Of a stretch of DNA of 64,000 nucleotides, positions 49,507-58,469 are shown in pieces. A model generated the notes under the pieces. The model searched no databases, had not been told where the DNA came from, and worked only from the letters and a program-made list of their open reading frames with translations. The DNA lies in NCBI RefSeq assembly GCF_900099775.1, contig NZ_FMTM01000008.1, positions 62,001 to 126,000 of the forward strand, in the 5' to 3' direction. A program made the translations under genes and the position numbers. The DNA comes from Rhizobium mongolense subsp. loessense (GTDB lineage: Bacteria > Pseudomonadota > Alphaproteobacteria > Rhizobiales > Rhizobiaceae). Within the stretch, counting starts at the first letter, position 1. Each line of letters begins with the position of its first letter.

Positions 49507-50343
49507 TCAGAACCCGAACAAAGCGGCGCCAAGCGGCGCCATGCCGTCACCCTTTATCAGGGAAAATAGTGTCGCGAGCAAGAAGGCTGCAAAACAAGCG
49601 AATATCAGCCCGTCGACGCGATCCATCACGCCACCGTGTCCTGGAATGAGATGACTGGAATCCTTCACGCCGAATCGCCGCTTGATGAAGGATTCGAAGA
49701 GATCGCCTGCCTGGCTGCAGACGGAAAGAATGAAGGCGACGGCCGCCGCCATCAGCCAGTCCGCCTCGGGAATGAAGAAGTAGGCGATGACACTGCCCGC
49801 AATCACAGCCGAAACTGCGCCGCCCAAAGCACCGGATTGCGTCTTTCCCGGTGAAATCCTCGGTGCGAGCTTCGGCCCGCCGACCGCTCGGCCGACGAAA
49901 TAGGCAAGGATGTCGGTTGCCCAGACCACCGCGAAGACAAAGAGCATGGCTTGCAGCCCTGCAGCGTCCCCGCCCCGGATTTCGGCAAGTGCGATGCCGG
50001 TCAGTCCGGCATAGACGATGCCTGCCGGAAACCATCGGCTGGCGCTCTGCGCCGCCACGAAGCCGACAGCAATCGCAAAAAAGAAGACAAGCAGGCTCAA
50101 GGCAAAATCGAAGCGCCCGAGCAGGATTGCGGCCGCGATGGCCGCCTGCCCCACCCAGCCTGCCACATTCGCGATCGGCTGTTCGGTTTGCAGCCGCGTG
50201 ATTGTCGACCATTCATAATAGACAAGCAGGGTAATTGCCGCCGAGAGCAGGCGGAAGGCGAAGCCGCCGTACCAGGTCACCGCGAGCACGACGATCGCCA
50301 GAATGACACCGGAGAAAATGCGGAGTTTCAATTCCTGCTGCAT
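49507..50343 (-). CDS. cdsA: CDP-diacylglycerol synthase CdsA
   Basis: CdsA makes CDP-diacylglycerol from phosphatidate and CTP, the precursor of all phospholipids. The 278-residue product has about eight membrane segments and the CDP-DAG synthase signature near the C-terminus, K-D-S-S-H-L-I-P-G-H-G-G-V-M-D-R-V-D. The ATG at 50343 comes three bases after the uppS stop; the in-frame TTG just before it is not needed. Confidence 0.95.
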   Translation of the reverse strand: MQQELKLRIFSGVILAIVVLAVTWYGGFAFRLLSAAITLLVYYEWSTITRLQTEQPIANVAGWVGQAAIAAAILLGRFDFALSLLVFFFAIAVGFVAAQSASRWFPAGIVYAGLTGIALAEIRGGDAAGLQAMLFVFAVVWATDILAYFVGRAVGGPKLAPRISPGKTQSGALGGAVSAVIAGSVIAYFFIPEADWLMAAAVAFILSVCSQAGDLFESFIKRRFGVKDSSHLIPGHGGVMDRVDGLIFACFAAFLLATLFSLIKGDGMAPLGAALFGF

Positions 50344-50346
50344 CAA

Positions 50347-51090
50347 TCAGGTGCCTACTGCCGCGGCCTGCGGCGACAGGCCGCCGAATCGACGGTCGCG
50401 CGCCGCGAACTTCTCGAGCGCGGCATAGAAGAGCTCCCGACCGAAATCCGGCCAGAATTCCGGCACAAAGACGAACTCGGAATAAGCGGCCTGCCACAAA
50501 AGGAAGTTCGAAAGGCGCTCCTCGCCGCTGGTGCGAATGATTAGATCGGGATCGGGAATGCCGGCCGTATCCAGCCGGGTATTGACGAGCTCGGGTGTGA
50601 TCTCCTGGGCTCGCAGCCGTCCGGCCTCGACATCCTCGGCAAGGCTCACCATTGCTCTGGCGATTTCGTCGCGCGAGCCGTAGTTGAAGGCGATGACCAG
50701 CGTCAGCGCGGTATTGTCCCGCGTCGTCTCTTCGGCTTCGAGCAGGAGGTTGAGGATATCGCTGCGAAGACCATGCCGGTCGCCGATGATCCTGATCCGC
50801 ACATTCTGCGCATGCAGCTCGGCGAGGTCGCGCCGGATGAAGGCCTTAAGCAATCCCATGAGGTCCGAGACCTCCGCTTCCGGCCGGCGCCAGTTTTCCG
50901 AAGAAAAGGCAAAAAGCGTCAGGTACTTGATGCCGGCATCGCCTGCGGCGCGCACGGTCTCGCGAACGGCTTCAACACCTTTGCGGTGACCCATCGCGCG
51001 CGGCAGCCCTCGCTGCTTTGCCCAACGGCCGTTGCCATCCATGATGATGGCAACATGTTCTGGCATACTCAAGAATACTGGTTCCGACAT
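50347..51090 (-). CDS. uppS: undecaprenyl diphosphate synthase
   Basis: UppS (cis-prenyltransferase) makes the C55 lipid carrier of peptidoglycan and polysaccharide synthesis. The 247-residue product has [10 protein letters not shown] (Asp18) near residues 15-24, H-R-K-G near 35-38, F-A-F-S-S-E-N-W near 60-67, and R-T-S-G-E-x-R-L-S-N-F-L-L-W near 195-208. ATG 51090 follows ACGGGAA. It lies between frr and cdsA. Confidence 0.97.
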   Translation of the reverse strand: MSEPVFLSMPEHVAIIMDGNGRWAKQRGLPRAMGHRKGVEAVRETVRAAGDAGIKYLTLFAFSSENWRRPEAEVSDLMGLLKAFIRRDLAELHAQNVRIRIIGDRHGLRSDILNLLLEAEETTRDNTALTLVIAFNYGSRDEIARAMVSLAEDVEAGRLRAQEITPELVNTRLDTAGIPDPDLIIRTSGEERLSNFLLWQAAYSEFVFVPEFWPDFGRELFYAALEKFAARDRRFGGLSPQAAAVGT

Positions 51091-51124
51091 TTCCCGTCCG
51101 GTCTCCAGGGGCGCAGGCAAAGCC

Positions 51125-51685
51125 CTAGACCTGCATGATTTCCTTTTCCTTGTCGGCAAGCAAGCGATCGATTTCGGAAATCATCTCATCCGTCATCTTC
51201 TGCACACGATCTGATTGCGCCCGGCTTTCGTCCTGGCTTATGACACCGTCCTTTTCGGCTTTCTTAAGGCCGTCCATGCCGTCACGGCGCACATGGCGGA
51301 TCGCAACCTTGCTTTTCTCGGCGTAGTCATGCGCGACCTTGACTAGCGACTTGCGACGCTCTTCGTTGAGTTCCGGCAACGGAATGCGCAGGTTTTGGCC
51401 GTCGACGATCGGGTTGAGTCCGAGATTCGACTCGCGGATCGCACGTTCCGTCGCGCTCACCATCGACTTGTCCCAGACGGATACCGAAAGCATGCGCGGC
51501 TCCGGCACGGTGATATTGGCGACCTGATTGAGCGGCAAGCGCGAACCGTAGGCTTCGACCGTCACCGGGTCTAGGATGTTGGCCGAGGCGCGGCCGGTGC
51601 GTAGCGATGCGATATCGTGTTTGAATGCGGAAATAGCGCCGTCCATGCGGCGCTTCAGTTCCTTGATGTCTGTAGCTTCAGTCAT
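51125..51685 (-). CDS. frr: ribosome recycling factor
   Basis: RRF splits post-termination ribosomes together with EF-G. The 186-residue protein has R-T-G-R-A-S at about residues 29-34, D-K-S-M-V near 73-77, [10 protein letters not shown] near 84-93 and [10 protein letters not shown] near 106-115. ATG 51685 is preceded by AGGAG at 8 bases; an upstream in-frame ATG is not supported. Confidence 0.98.
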   Translation of the reverse strand: MTEATDIKELKRRMDGAISAFKHDIASLRTGRASANILDPVTVEAYGSRLPLNQVANITVPEPRMLSVSVWDKSMVSATERAIRESNLGLNPIVDGQNLRIPLPELNEERRKSLVKVAHDYAEKSKVAIRHVRRDGMDGLKKAEKDGVISQDESRAQSDRVQKMTDEMISEIDRLLADKEKEIMQV

Positions 51686-51739
51686 GCTCAATACTCCTGT
51701 CAGTCGAAGACGCGCAGCCGTCGCAGCGCTGTCTCTCAA

Positions 51740-52462
51740 TCAGTTGTCCGATACGATGGTCTTGAGGCCACCGCCCGTCAAGATTTCAGCAAAACCGCCT
51801 TTCTCGTGGATCGAGAAGACGATGATCGGAATGGAATTCTCGCGCGCGAGGGCGACAGCCGCGACGTCCATCACGGCAAGGCCCTTGTCGAGCACTTCCT
51901 GGTGAGTCAGCCGGTCGAAACGCGTTGCAAACGGATCCTTCTTCGGGTCGGCTGAATAGATTCCGTCCACCTGGGTGCCCTTGAAGATCGCCTGGGCGCC
52001 CATCTCGGCGGCTCGAAGGGCTGCGGCAGAATCGGTCGTGAAAAACGGATTGCCGGTGCCGCCCGCGAAAATGACCACGCGGCCCATCGACAGATGGTAG
52101 AGGGTCGCGCGCTGCGAGAAGCTCTCGCAGAGCTCCGGCATGGAGATCGCCGAAAGCACGACCGTATCGATGTTCAGCTTGCGCAGCGAGGTTGCGAGCG
52201 CCAGCGCGTTGATCACGGTACCAAGCATACCCATGTGGTCGCCGGTCACACGGTCGCCGCCCTTGGAGGCGACGGCCACGCCACGGAAGATATTGCCGCC
52301 GCCGACGACGACACCGACTTCGACGCCCATCTGGCGGGCTTCGGCAATATCCGACGCGATGCGGTCCGCTACCGCAACATCGATACCGAATCCCTGGCTG
52401 CCCATGAGCGCTTCGCCGGAAGCCTTGAGTAGAACGCGTTTATAGACAGGCTCTGACGACAT
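51740..52462 (-). CDS. pyrH: UMP kinase
   Basis: PyrH phosphorylates UMP to UDP in pyrimidine nucleotide synthesis. The 240-residue amino acid kinase fold protein has L-K-A-S-G-E-A-L-M-G near residues 12-21, G-G-G-N-I-F-R-G near 54-61, G-G-T-G-N-P-F-F-T-T-D near 134-144, and G-T-Q-V-D-G-I-Y-S-A-D-P near 163-174. It lies between tsf and frr in the usual order. Confidence 0.98.
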   Translation of the reverse strand: MSSEPVYKRVLLKASGEALMGSQGFGIDVAVADRIASDIAEARQMGVEVGVVVGGGNIFRGVAVASKGGDRVTGDHMGMLGTVINALALATSLRKLNIDTVVLSAISMPELCESFSQRATLYHLSMGRVVIFAGGTGNPFFTTDSAAALRAAEMGAQAIFKGTQVDGIYSADPKKDPFATRFDRLTHQEVLDKGLAVMDVAAVALARENSIPIIVFSIHEKGGFAEILTGGGLKTIVSDN

Positions 52463-52502
52463 CTTGGCTCCTCGTATGTTGGCATGATTGCCGGATACAC
52501 GA

Positions 52503-52530
52503 AGGGCACCGCGTTGTCACGCGATGCCCT
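52503..52530. other. hairpin between tsf and pyrH
   Basis: AGGGCACCGCG and CGCGATGCCCT form a stem with one mismatched pair and a six-base loop in the 95-base gap. There is no T-run, so it may be a processing or attenuation structure instead of a strong terminator. Confidence 0.4.
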
Positions 52531-52557
52531 GCCGTTTTCACATTATATGAGGTTTTA

Positions 52558-53484
52558 TCAGCCCTTGGCGGCAGCCGCGACTTCGGCTGCGAAGTCGGTT
52601 TCTTCCTTCTCGACGCCTTCGCCGAGCAGCAGGCGTGCCATGCCGGTGATCTCGATCGGCGCACCGACGGTCTTTTCAGCTTCCTTGAGTGCGGCACCGA
52701 CCGTCAGGTCCGGATTGATGACGAAAGCCTGGGAAACCAGCGCGACTTCTTCGAAGAACTTGCGCATGCGGCCATCAACCATCTTTTCGATGATGTTGTC
52801 CGGCTTGCCGGAAGCACGCGACTGCTCGATGAAGACGTTGCGTTCGCGCTCGGCGACAGCGGCGTCGACTTCTTCCGGACGGATGGCGAGCGGCGAGGTC
52901 GCTGCGATGTGCATGGCGATCTGGCGGCCGATGGCGTTCAGCGCCTCCTTGTTGCCGGTCGACTTCAGCGCAACCAGAACGCCCAGCTTGCCGAGACCGT
53001 CGGAAACAGCGTTGTGGACGTAGGTGGCGACGACGCCGTCCTCGACGGAGAGGGCAACCGAACGGCGGAGGTTCATGTTTTCGCCGATGGTCGCGATCGC
53101 GTCCTTGATCGTGTCCGCAACGGACTTGCCGGAAACCGGATAGGTCGCAGCAGCAACGGCCTCGACAGAACCGTTGGTCGACGCGGCAACCTTTGCGATG
53201 CCGCGGACGAGATCCTGGAAGGCGTCATTACGGGCAACGAAGTCGGTTTCGGAGTTGACTTCGACCACGACTGCCTTGGTGCCTTCGCTGGCAACCCCGA
53301 CGAGACCTTCGGCGGCGGTGCGGCCCGACTTCTTGTCAGCCTTGGCGATGCCCTTGGCGCGCAGCCAGTCGATCGCCGCTTCCATGTCGCCATTGGTTTC
53401 AGCTAGAGCCTTCTTGCAGTCCATCATCCCTGCGCCGGTTTTTTCGCGCAGTTCCTTCACCATTGCAGCCGTAATCTCGGTCAT
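52558..53484 (-). CDS. tsf: translation elongation factor Ts
   Basis: EF-Ts exchanges GDP for GTP on EF-Tu. The 308-residue protein has the N-terminal [19 protein letters not shown] (about 9-27) and A-I-D-W-L-R-A-K-G near 37-45, followed by the core with S-E-T-D-F-V-A near 79-85. A ribosome-binding GGAAG precedes the ATG. It follows rpsB after a 239-base gap. Confidence 0.98.
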   Translation of the reverse strand: MTEITAAMVKELREKTGAGMMDCKKALAETNGDMEAAIDWLRAKGIAKADKKSGRTAAEGLVGVASEGTKAVVVEVNSETDFVARNDAFQDLVRGIAKVAASTNGSVEAVAAATYPVSGKSVADTIKDAIATIGENMNLRRSVALSVEDGVVATYVHNAVSDGLGKLGVLVALKSTGNKEALNAIGRQIAMHIAATSPLAIRPEEVDAAVAERERNVFIEQSRASGKPDNIIEKMVDGRMRKFFEEVALVSQAFVINPDLTVGAALKEAEKTVGAPIEITGMARLLLGEGVEKEETDFAAEVAAAAKG

Positions 53485-53690
53485 AAGCTTCCTCTTGTCG
53501 GTTTACGGTGGTCCGCAACATGCTCTGCGCCACCGGATTGAGGCACGAAATGTACCTTTATGTATGACAGCGTGATGAAGACGCGCCATAACAGAACTCG
53601 TTGCGGATCGGCCTGAACCTACCGCCCTGAAAAGGTCAAGGCCGCCGGAGCTTCGCAAAGTCTCGCGCGGCCTTTCCCAATCCAGTCAAG

Positions 53691-53714
53691 CTGGACGGAC
53701 CTGAGGGCCCGTCC
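53691..53714. other. hairpin after rpsB
   Basis: GGACGG and CCGTCC can pair around a GC-rich loop just downstream of the rpsB stop codon. A second imperfect stem (AAGGCCG/CGGCCTT) lies near 53638-53675. Neither has a T-run, so they may attenuate read-through from rpsB into tsf. Confidence 0.35.
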
Positions 53715-53723
53715 GCCTGTTTA

Positions 53724-54488
53724 TCAGGCTTGAGCCTCGTCGAGCGTCGGCTCGATCGGAGCTTCAACGGAAGCGCCGAGGTCGCGGCCCGATGCGCTCT
53801 GCTGACGGGCGATACCGTCGATAGCGGCGCGGGAAATCAGGTCGCAGTAGAGAGCGATGGCACGCGAAGCGTCGTCGTTGCCCGGGATCGGATAGTCGAT
53901 GAGGTCCGGATCGCAGTTCGAGTCGATGATGGCGACAACCGGGATGCCGAGGCGCTTGGCTTCGTCGATCGCGATCTTTTCCTTGTTGGTATCGATGATG
54001 AACATCAGGTCCGGCGTACCGCCCATGTCCTTGATACCACCAAGAGCCTTGTCGAGCTTTTCACGCTCGCGCTCGAGGTTCAGACGTTCCTTCTTGGTGA
54101 AGCCCTGCGCTTCGTTGGAAAGGATTTCGTCGAGCTTGCGCAGACGCTGGATCGAGTTGGAGATCGTCTTCCAGTTCGTCATCATGCCGCCGAGCCAGCG
54201 CGAGTTGACGTAGTACTGGGCGGAACGCTTGGCCGAGTCAGCGATGAGCTCGGAAGCCTGCCGCTTGGTACCGACGAAGAGAACGCGGCCGCCACGGGCA
54301 ACGGTGTCGCTGACAACCTGCAGCGCGCGCGAAAGCATCGGAACGGTCTGAGCCAGATCGATGATGTGGATGTTGTTACGATCGCCGAAAATGTACGGCT
54401 TCATCTTCGGGTTCCAGCGATGAGTCTGGTGGCCGAAGTGAACACCAGCTTCCAGAAGCTGGCGCATAGAAAAATCAGGCAATGCCAT
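53724..54488 (-). CDS. rpsB: 30S ribosomal protein S2
   Basis: S2 is a late-assembling protein of the small ribosomal subunit. The 254-residue product has [12 protein letters not shown] near residues 11-22, V-G-T-K-R-Q-A near 72-78, W-L-G-G-M-M-T-N-W near 99-107, and [12 protein letters not shown] near 177-188. ATG 54488 follows AAAGGAG. Structured RNA in the leader (54531-54549) may be regulatory. Confidence 0.98.
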   Translation of the reverse strand: MALPDFSMRQLLEAGVHFGHQTHRWNPKMKPYIFGDRNNIHIIDLAQTVPMLSRALQVVSDTVARGGRVLFVGTKRQASELIADSAKRSAQYYVNSRWLGGMMTNWKTISNSIQRLRKLDEILSNEAQGFTKKERLNLEREREKLDKALGGIKDMGGTPDLMFIIDTNKEKIAIDEAKRLGIPVVAIIDSNCDPDLIDYPIPGNDDASRAIALYCDLISRAAIDGIARQQSASGRDLGASVEAPIEPTLDEAQA

Positions 54489-54530
54489 GCCTTTGACTCC
54501 TTTTCCGGTTGAACCTCCGCAAGGCGAACA

Positions 54531-54549
54531 GCATCTTCTTCGAAGATGC
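54531..54549 (-). promoter_or_regulatory. hairpin in the rpsB leader
   Basis: A perfect 8-base stem (GCATCTTC / GAAGATGC) with a 3-base loop lies 42 bases before the rpsB ATG, with other GC-rich inverted stretches just upstream (ATCCGGA near 54560-54580). Ribosomal protein leaders often fold to bind their own product. That use is an inference here. Confidence 0.4.
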
Positions 54550-54676
54550 CACCGGCGGAAAAATCCGGATTTCTCCCGGACGATCCCATGCCTTACGTGT
54601 GGAATGCGGCTGCCCTTACCGTCGATCCGCCGAAAATGCAAGGCGTTCGCTCAAAAAAACTGCCATCAGACTGCCC

Positions 54677-55321
54677 CTAGCCCTGCACTTGGAGAAACTC
54701 GACCGGCCCGCCGGCCAGCGAATCTTCAAACACGGCGCAGGAAAGCGGACCGCCAAACACGCATCCGCTGTCGATATTCGTGCGGTTGCCGACGGTCAAC
54801 GGGTTTGCGTCCGAGGGCGTGTGTCCATGACACAAGTGTTTCCCCCAATAGTCGGCTGAATAGTCATCGGGAACTCGAAGCCAAAGCAAGTCTTGGGGGG
54901 CCTGCATCTCCAGCGGCAGATCCGGAACAACGCCGGCATGCACAAAGATTCGGTGGCTATCGGCATACATCAACGACAGCTGACTGACCCACAGCAGATG
55001 GTTTGCGGCAACCTTGCCCCCATAGGAAAGCTCCGTTTCGAAACCGCCGTTCTCCAACCACCAGATGCGCTCGTCATCGTTAGCACAGGCGCGCAACATC
55101 ATATCCTCGTGGTTGCCCTTCAGGCATACCCATCGCCAGGATTCGCTGCCCGATCCGTTCATCAGGAGATCGATCACTCCTTTGCTGTCTGGGCCACGGT
55201 CGATATAGTCGCCGATGAAAACCACCGTGCCGGCGCGTGCGTATGTCGCGATGCGATCAAGCATCGCTCTCAACGGCTCTAGGCAGCCATGGATGTCGCC
55301 AACCGCAAATGTGAAATTCAT
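54677..55321 (-). CDS. calcineurin-like serine/threonine phosphatase
   Basis: This 214-residue metallophosphoesterase has the three metal motifs of PrpA/PP1-type enzymes: G-D-I-H-G (8-12), G-D-Y-I-D-R-G (about 37-43) and G-N-H-E (about 69-72). A later His in H-A-G near 130 and G-H-T-P near 171-174 complete the site. It should remove phosphate from proteins or small molecules in the cytoplasm; the target is unknown. It lies alone between rpsB and the pentapeptide gene. Confidence 0.9.
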   Translation of the reverse strand: MNFTFAVGDIHGCLEPLRAMLDRIATYARAGTVVFIGDYIDRGPDSKGVIDLLMNGSGSESWRWVCLKGNHEDMMLRACANDDERIWWLENGGFETELSYGGKVAANHLLWVSQLSLMYADSHRIFVHAGVVPDLPLEMQAPQDLLWLRVPDDYSADYWGKHLCHGHTPSDANPLTVGNRTNIDSGCVFGGPLSCAVFEDSLAGGPVEFLQVQG

Positions 55322-55373
55322 GCCGGCGCCTCCCGCGGGACATTGATTTCATTGCCACCGTTTGCGCGCCCGC

Positions 55374-56084
55374 TCAGTCCGTTGCGCAGGGCCAGTTCTT
55401 CGGCATCGTGAGACCGGAAGGAAGCTTGGTCGACGTATCGCCGCAGGCCAGTTCGATCTGCGACTGCTGAAGCCCTGTTGCGGCGGAGAGATCGAGCCCC
55501 TCTATTCTCGTCAGGAACATGAAGGCGCGATCGAAATCGATCGAACCTTCGAAGCTCGCGCCGCTGAGATCGGCGCGGGAGAGATTGGCAAGCGCAAACC
55601 TGGCTCCGGTCAATACGGCGGTTTCAAAGGTTGCGCGCCCGAGCTCGGCCTTTTCGAAGTTCGCGCCTGAAAGCTGTGCGCCAGTGAAATCCGCACGCTG
55701 CAGCTCAGCGCTGATGAAGGAAGCGCGCTGCGCCGACGCATTCTGGAACACGACCCGGTAGGCTTCGATCTTGTCGAATCTGGCCCCATCGGCCTTTGCG
55801 CCTTCGAGCCAGGCGCGTATCAGGGTGGCTTTCTCTAGGTTTGCCGAAGCAAGGTTCGCGTTCTTGAGGCTGGTCTGCGACAGATCCGTGCCTGCGAGAC
55901 TAGCTTTTTCGAAGTCGCTGCCTTCAAGCATCAGGTTCTTCTTGGTGCATTCGCTCCAGTCAACGCCTGCGTTAGGCGTGTCGTGGCAATCGGCCGCCAT
56001 CACACGACCGCCCGATACCACAGCCGCAGCAGCAACGAGCGCCACCATAAGCCCTGAACGTGCAATCCGTGACAAGTTCTTCAT
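55374..56084 (-). CDS. exported pentapeptide-repeat protein
   Basis: This 236-residue protein has a signal peptide (about 1-31, ending R-V-M-A-A) and then a run of A(D/N)LxX pentapeptides, such as A-N-L-A-S, A-D-F-T-G and A-D-L-S-G, from about residue 50 to 180. These form a right-handed quadrilateral helix. Three or four cysteines in the mature part could form disulfides. The function is unknown. ATG 56084 follows GGGGGTGGG. Confidence 0.8.
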   Translation of the reverse strand: MKNLSRIARSGLMVALVAAAAVVSGGRVMAADCHDTPNAGVDWSECTKKNLMLEGSDFEKASLAGTDLSQTSLKNANLASANLEKATLIRAWLEGAKADGARFDKIEAYRVVFQNASAQRASFISAELQRADFTGAQLSGANFEKAELGRATFETAVLTGARFALANLSRADLSGASFEGSIDFDRAFMFLTRIEGLDLSAATGLQQSQIELACGDTSTKLPSGLTMPKNWPCATD

Positions 56085-56226
56085 ATCCCACCCCCTATCG
56101 GCCCCGCCCGGCAACAGCGGCAGGCCCGGGCAGGACAATGTCCGTCCTGCACTTCTATTATGCACTAGAAAAAGAGAAACAGGGCATAACACGTTGTCTA
56201 AGATGCGCCTCAATGCCGAGAGCGGT

Positions 56227-57066
56227 TCACTTGCAGGTATCGGCCTTGTTATCCAGCATTTCCAACTTCGCGAGCCTGCCGGTCAGAACGAAATCTCCAT
56301 AGTCCATGGTCAGATCGCGCGTAATGCCGTTCTCATAAAGCTTGAATGACATGCGATAGACCGGCAGCGCGTCCGATTTCGTATTCTCGTTGAAATAGGA
56401 GATCGTCACCGGCCAGACCGCCGTCTTTGAAAACGCGCCGGCATTGCCCGCATCCGCCTCGTCGCCGGCAACCGGCGTAATCTGTTTGCCGACCACGGTC
56501 GTCGTCGCCAGCGGCTTGTCCCCATCGTCAGAGCCATCGAAGACGCGGGCTTCGAAGAAACGCCTGCCCGCCTTGGCATTCTCGATCACGTCGAGCATGT
56601 GCTCGGTCGGAAAGCGGCTTTCGGCAAGCTGCAATTCCTTGCTCTGAGGGCGCGTCAGATCGACTGTCACGCCGTCCGGCTTGTCGTTTGCCTCGCCGTT
56701 GACTTCCTTGTCGAGCTGATCGTCCGTGAAAGACTTCGTTTCGAAGGTGAAGCGGCGGTCCTTCACGTTTTCGAAGGTTTTCGTCTGCTGGTCGCTGACG
56801 CGGGTGCTGTCGCCGGTGTTGATCTGCGTCACGAAGCGGAAATTGGTGGTGAAGCCGTCGCAATAATTCCCGTTGAATTCATAGACCATGCGGCCATACA
56901 TGCCGGCGATGCCAGAGCGCTCGGTAGCGTCCTTCAGTTCGAGATCGTAGATCGCCCGGTGGGCGACCAGGCCGGAGGCGATCGCAGCGCCGGAGGCAGG
57001 CGCGGCCGCCCCGGCACTCGTTGCGACGCCGGTAAGAAGAAGGGCGGCAAGACTCGGTCGGAACAT
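56227..57066 (-). CDS. eipB: cell envelope integrity protein EipB (DUF1849)
   Basis: EipB is a periplasmic beta-spiral protein first studied in Brucella, where it supports envelope integrity. The 279-residue product has a signal peptide (about 1-20), then the DUF1849 core with L-V-A-H-R-A-I-Y-D-L-E-L near 33-44 and M-V-Y-E-F-N-G-N-Y-C-D-G near 60-71. Two conserved cysteines, near 69 and 278 (N-Y-C and D-T-C-K), match the known disulfide pair. It has its own gap on both sides. Confidence 0.88.
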   Translation of the reverse strand: MFRPSLAALLLTGVATSAGAAAPASGAAIASGLVAHRAIYDLELKDATERSGIAGMYGRMVYEFNGNYCDGFTTNFRFVTQINTGDSTRVSDQQTKTFENVKDRRFTFETKSFTDDQLDKEVNGEANDKPDGVTVDLTRPQSKELQLAESRFPTEHMLDVIENAKAGRRFFEARVFDGSDDGDKPLATTTVVGKQITPVAGDEADAGNAGAFSKTAVWPVTISYFNENTKSDALPVYRMSFKLYENGITRDLTMDYGDFVLTGRLAKLEMLDNKADTCK

Positions 57067-57203
57067 CCATTATCTCCTGTTGGACTCGGCCGCGATGTTA
57101 TAAGAACGCTTTCGGCCAAATCGAGGCTCGAAACCGTCATACGCAAGATTCTAGTCCCGATGCATAATTTTTTGAAGAACTGAAACAAAAAGCGGAGACG
57201 AAA

Positions 57204-57674
57204 ATGTCGAATGAAATCGCGGCCCGCCTGACGGAAATGGGGATAACTCTGCCGGAAGCCGCCGCACCCGCTGCCAATTACGTTCCTTATGTGATCAGCG
57301 GCAACCTTCTCTATATTTCCGGCCAGCTTCCGCTCGAAGGCGGCAAGGTCGCCGTGAGCGGCCATCTTGGCAGGAATGTCGACGTTCCCGCCGGTCAGCG
57401 CGGCGCCGAGCTTTGCGCCATCAACATTCTCGCTCAGGCCAAGGCGGCGCTCGGCGGCGATCTCGGCCGTATCAAGCGCGTCATCAAACTCAACGGCTTT
57501 GTCGCCTCCACCCCGGAATTCGTCGAACAGCATCTTGTTATCAATGGCGCATCAAACCTGATAGCCGGCGTCCTCGGCGAGGCCGGAAAGCATGCCCGTG
57601 CCGCCGTCGGCATGGCGGCGCTGCCGCTCAACGCCGCAGTCGAAATCGATGCCATCATGGAAATTGCGTCATGA
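57204..57674 (+). CDS. RidA-family protein
   Basis: This 156-residue protein belongs to the RidA/YjgF family, which hydrolyses reactive enamine/imine intermediates. It resembles the longer subgroup with A-P-A-A-N-Y-V-P-Y-V near 22-31, S-G-Q-L-P near 45-49 and a C-terminal A-V-G-M-A-A-L-P-L-N-A-A-V-E-I-D. The canonical arginine of RidA (R-A-x-V-G) is near 133. Its stop overlaps the glycerophosphodiesterase start as ATGA, so they form one unit. Confidence 0.88.
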   Translation: MSNEIAARLTEMGITLPEAAAPAANYVPYVISGNLLYISGQLPLEGGKVAVSGHLGRNVDVPAGQRGAELCAINILAQAKAALGGDLGRIKRVIKLNGFVASTPEFVEQHLVINGASNLIAGVLGEAGKHARAAVGMAALPLNAAVEIDAIMEIAS

Positions 57675-58390
57675 CTTCCGCCGCCTGGATAAAGGAACTG
57701 CCGGTCGCCCATCGCGGCTACCACGACACCAACAAGCTCGTCTGGGAAAATACGCTCACCGCCTTTGCCCGCGCCGTCGAAGCCGGCTTCGCGATCGAAT
57801 GCGATCTCCATTATGCCTCCGATGGCGTGCCGATCATCTTTCATGACGAGAACCTCGAACGTCTCTGTAACATAAAGGGCGATATCCGCGAGCGCACCTC
57901 CAGGGAGCTCGGCCTGCTGTCCGTCGGCGGCACGACCGACAAGATCCCGACGCTCAGGCAATTGCTCGATCTCGTGAAGGGCAAGGTTCCGCTCGTCCTC
58001 GAACTCAAGGGCCGCGAGGCGGATGACGAAGGCTTTGCCGAAGCGGTGATCGAAGTGCTGGAAGGCTATGACGGCAAAGTCGCGCTCATGAGCTTCGACC
58101 ACTGGCTGCTGCGCGACCTCAAAGCCTTGAACGCGCCCTACCCGCTCGGCCTCACCGCCGGCGGCAACAAGCCGGAAGAATTCGCGAACCACGAACGGGC
58201 GATGGAAATCGACCTCGATTTCATCTCCTATTTCTTCGCCGATCTGCCGAATGCCTTCATCACCGGCCAGCGCGCCAAGGGCATCCCGGTCATCACCTGG
58301 ACGGTCCGCGACGAGAAGGCGCGCAAGCACACCTTCGAGAATGCCGATCAGATGACGTTCGAAGGTTTCGATCCCCGCGTTTCCGTTTGA
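57671..58390 (+). CDS. glycerophosphodiester phosphodiesterase
   Basis: This 239-residue enzyme should cleave glycerophosphodiesters to glycerol 3-phosphate and an alcohol. The GDPD signature is clear: A-H-R-G near residues 13-16, P/W-E-N-T-L-x-A-F near 25-32, E-C-D-L-H near 44-48, D-G-V-P-I-I-F-H-D near 52-60, and L-V-L-E-L-K-G near 111-117. There is no signal peptide, so it is cytoplasmic. It is translated with the RidA gene. Confidence 0.9.
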   Translation: MTSAAWIKELPVAHRGYHDTNKLVWENTLTAFARAVEAGFAIECDLHYASDGVPIIFHDENLERLCNIKGDIRERTSRELGLLSVGGTTDKIPTLRQLLDLVKGKVPLVLELKGREADDEGFAEAVIEVLEGYDGKVALMSFDHWLLRDLKALNAPYPLGLTAGGNKPEEFANHERAMEIDLDFISYFFADLPNAFITGQRAKGIPVITWTVRDEKARKHTFENADQMTFEGFDPRVSV

Positions 58391-58469
58391 CGCTCGCTTT
58401 TTGGACAAGATCGTGCGCAGACTGAAGGGGAGCCAATAATCCTCCTCCCAAGGGCCTCGCATTTGCTCC

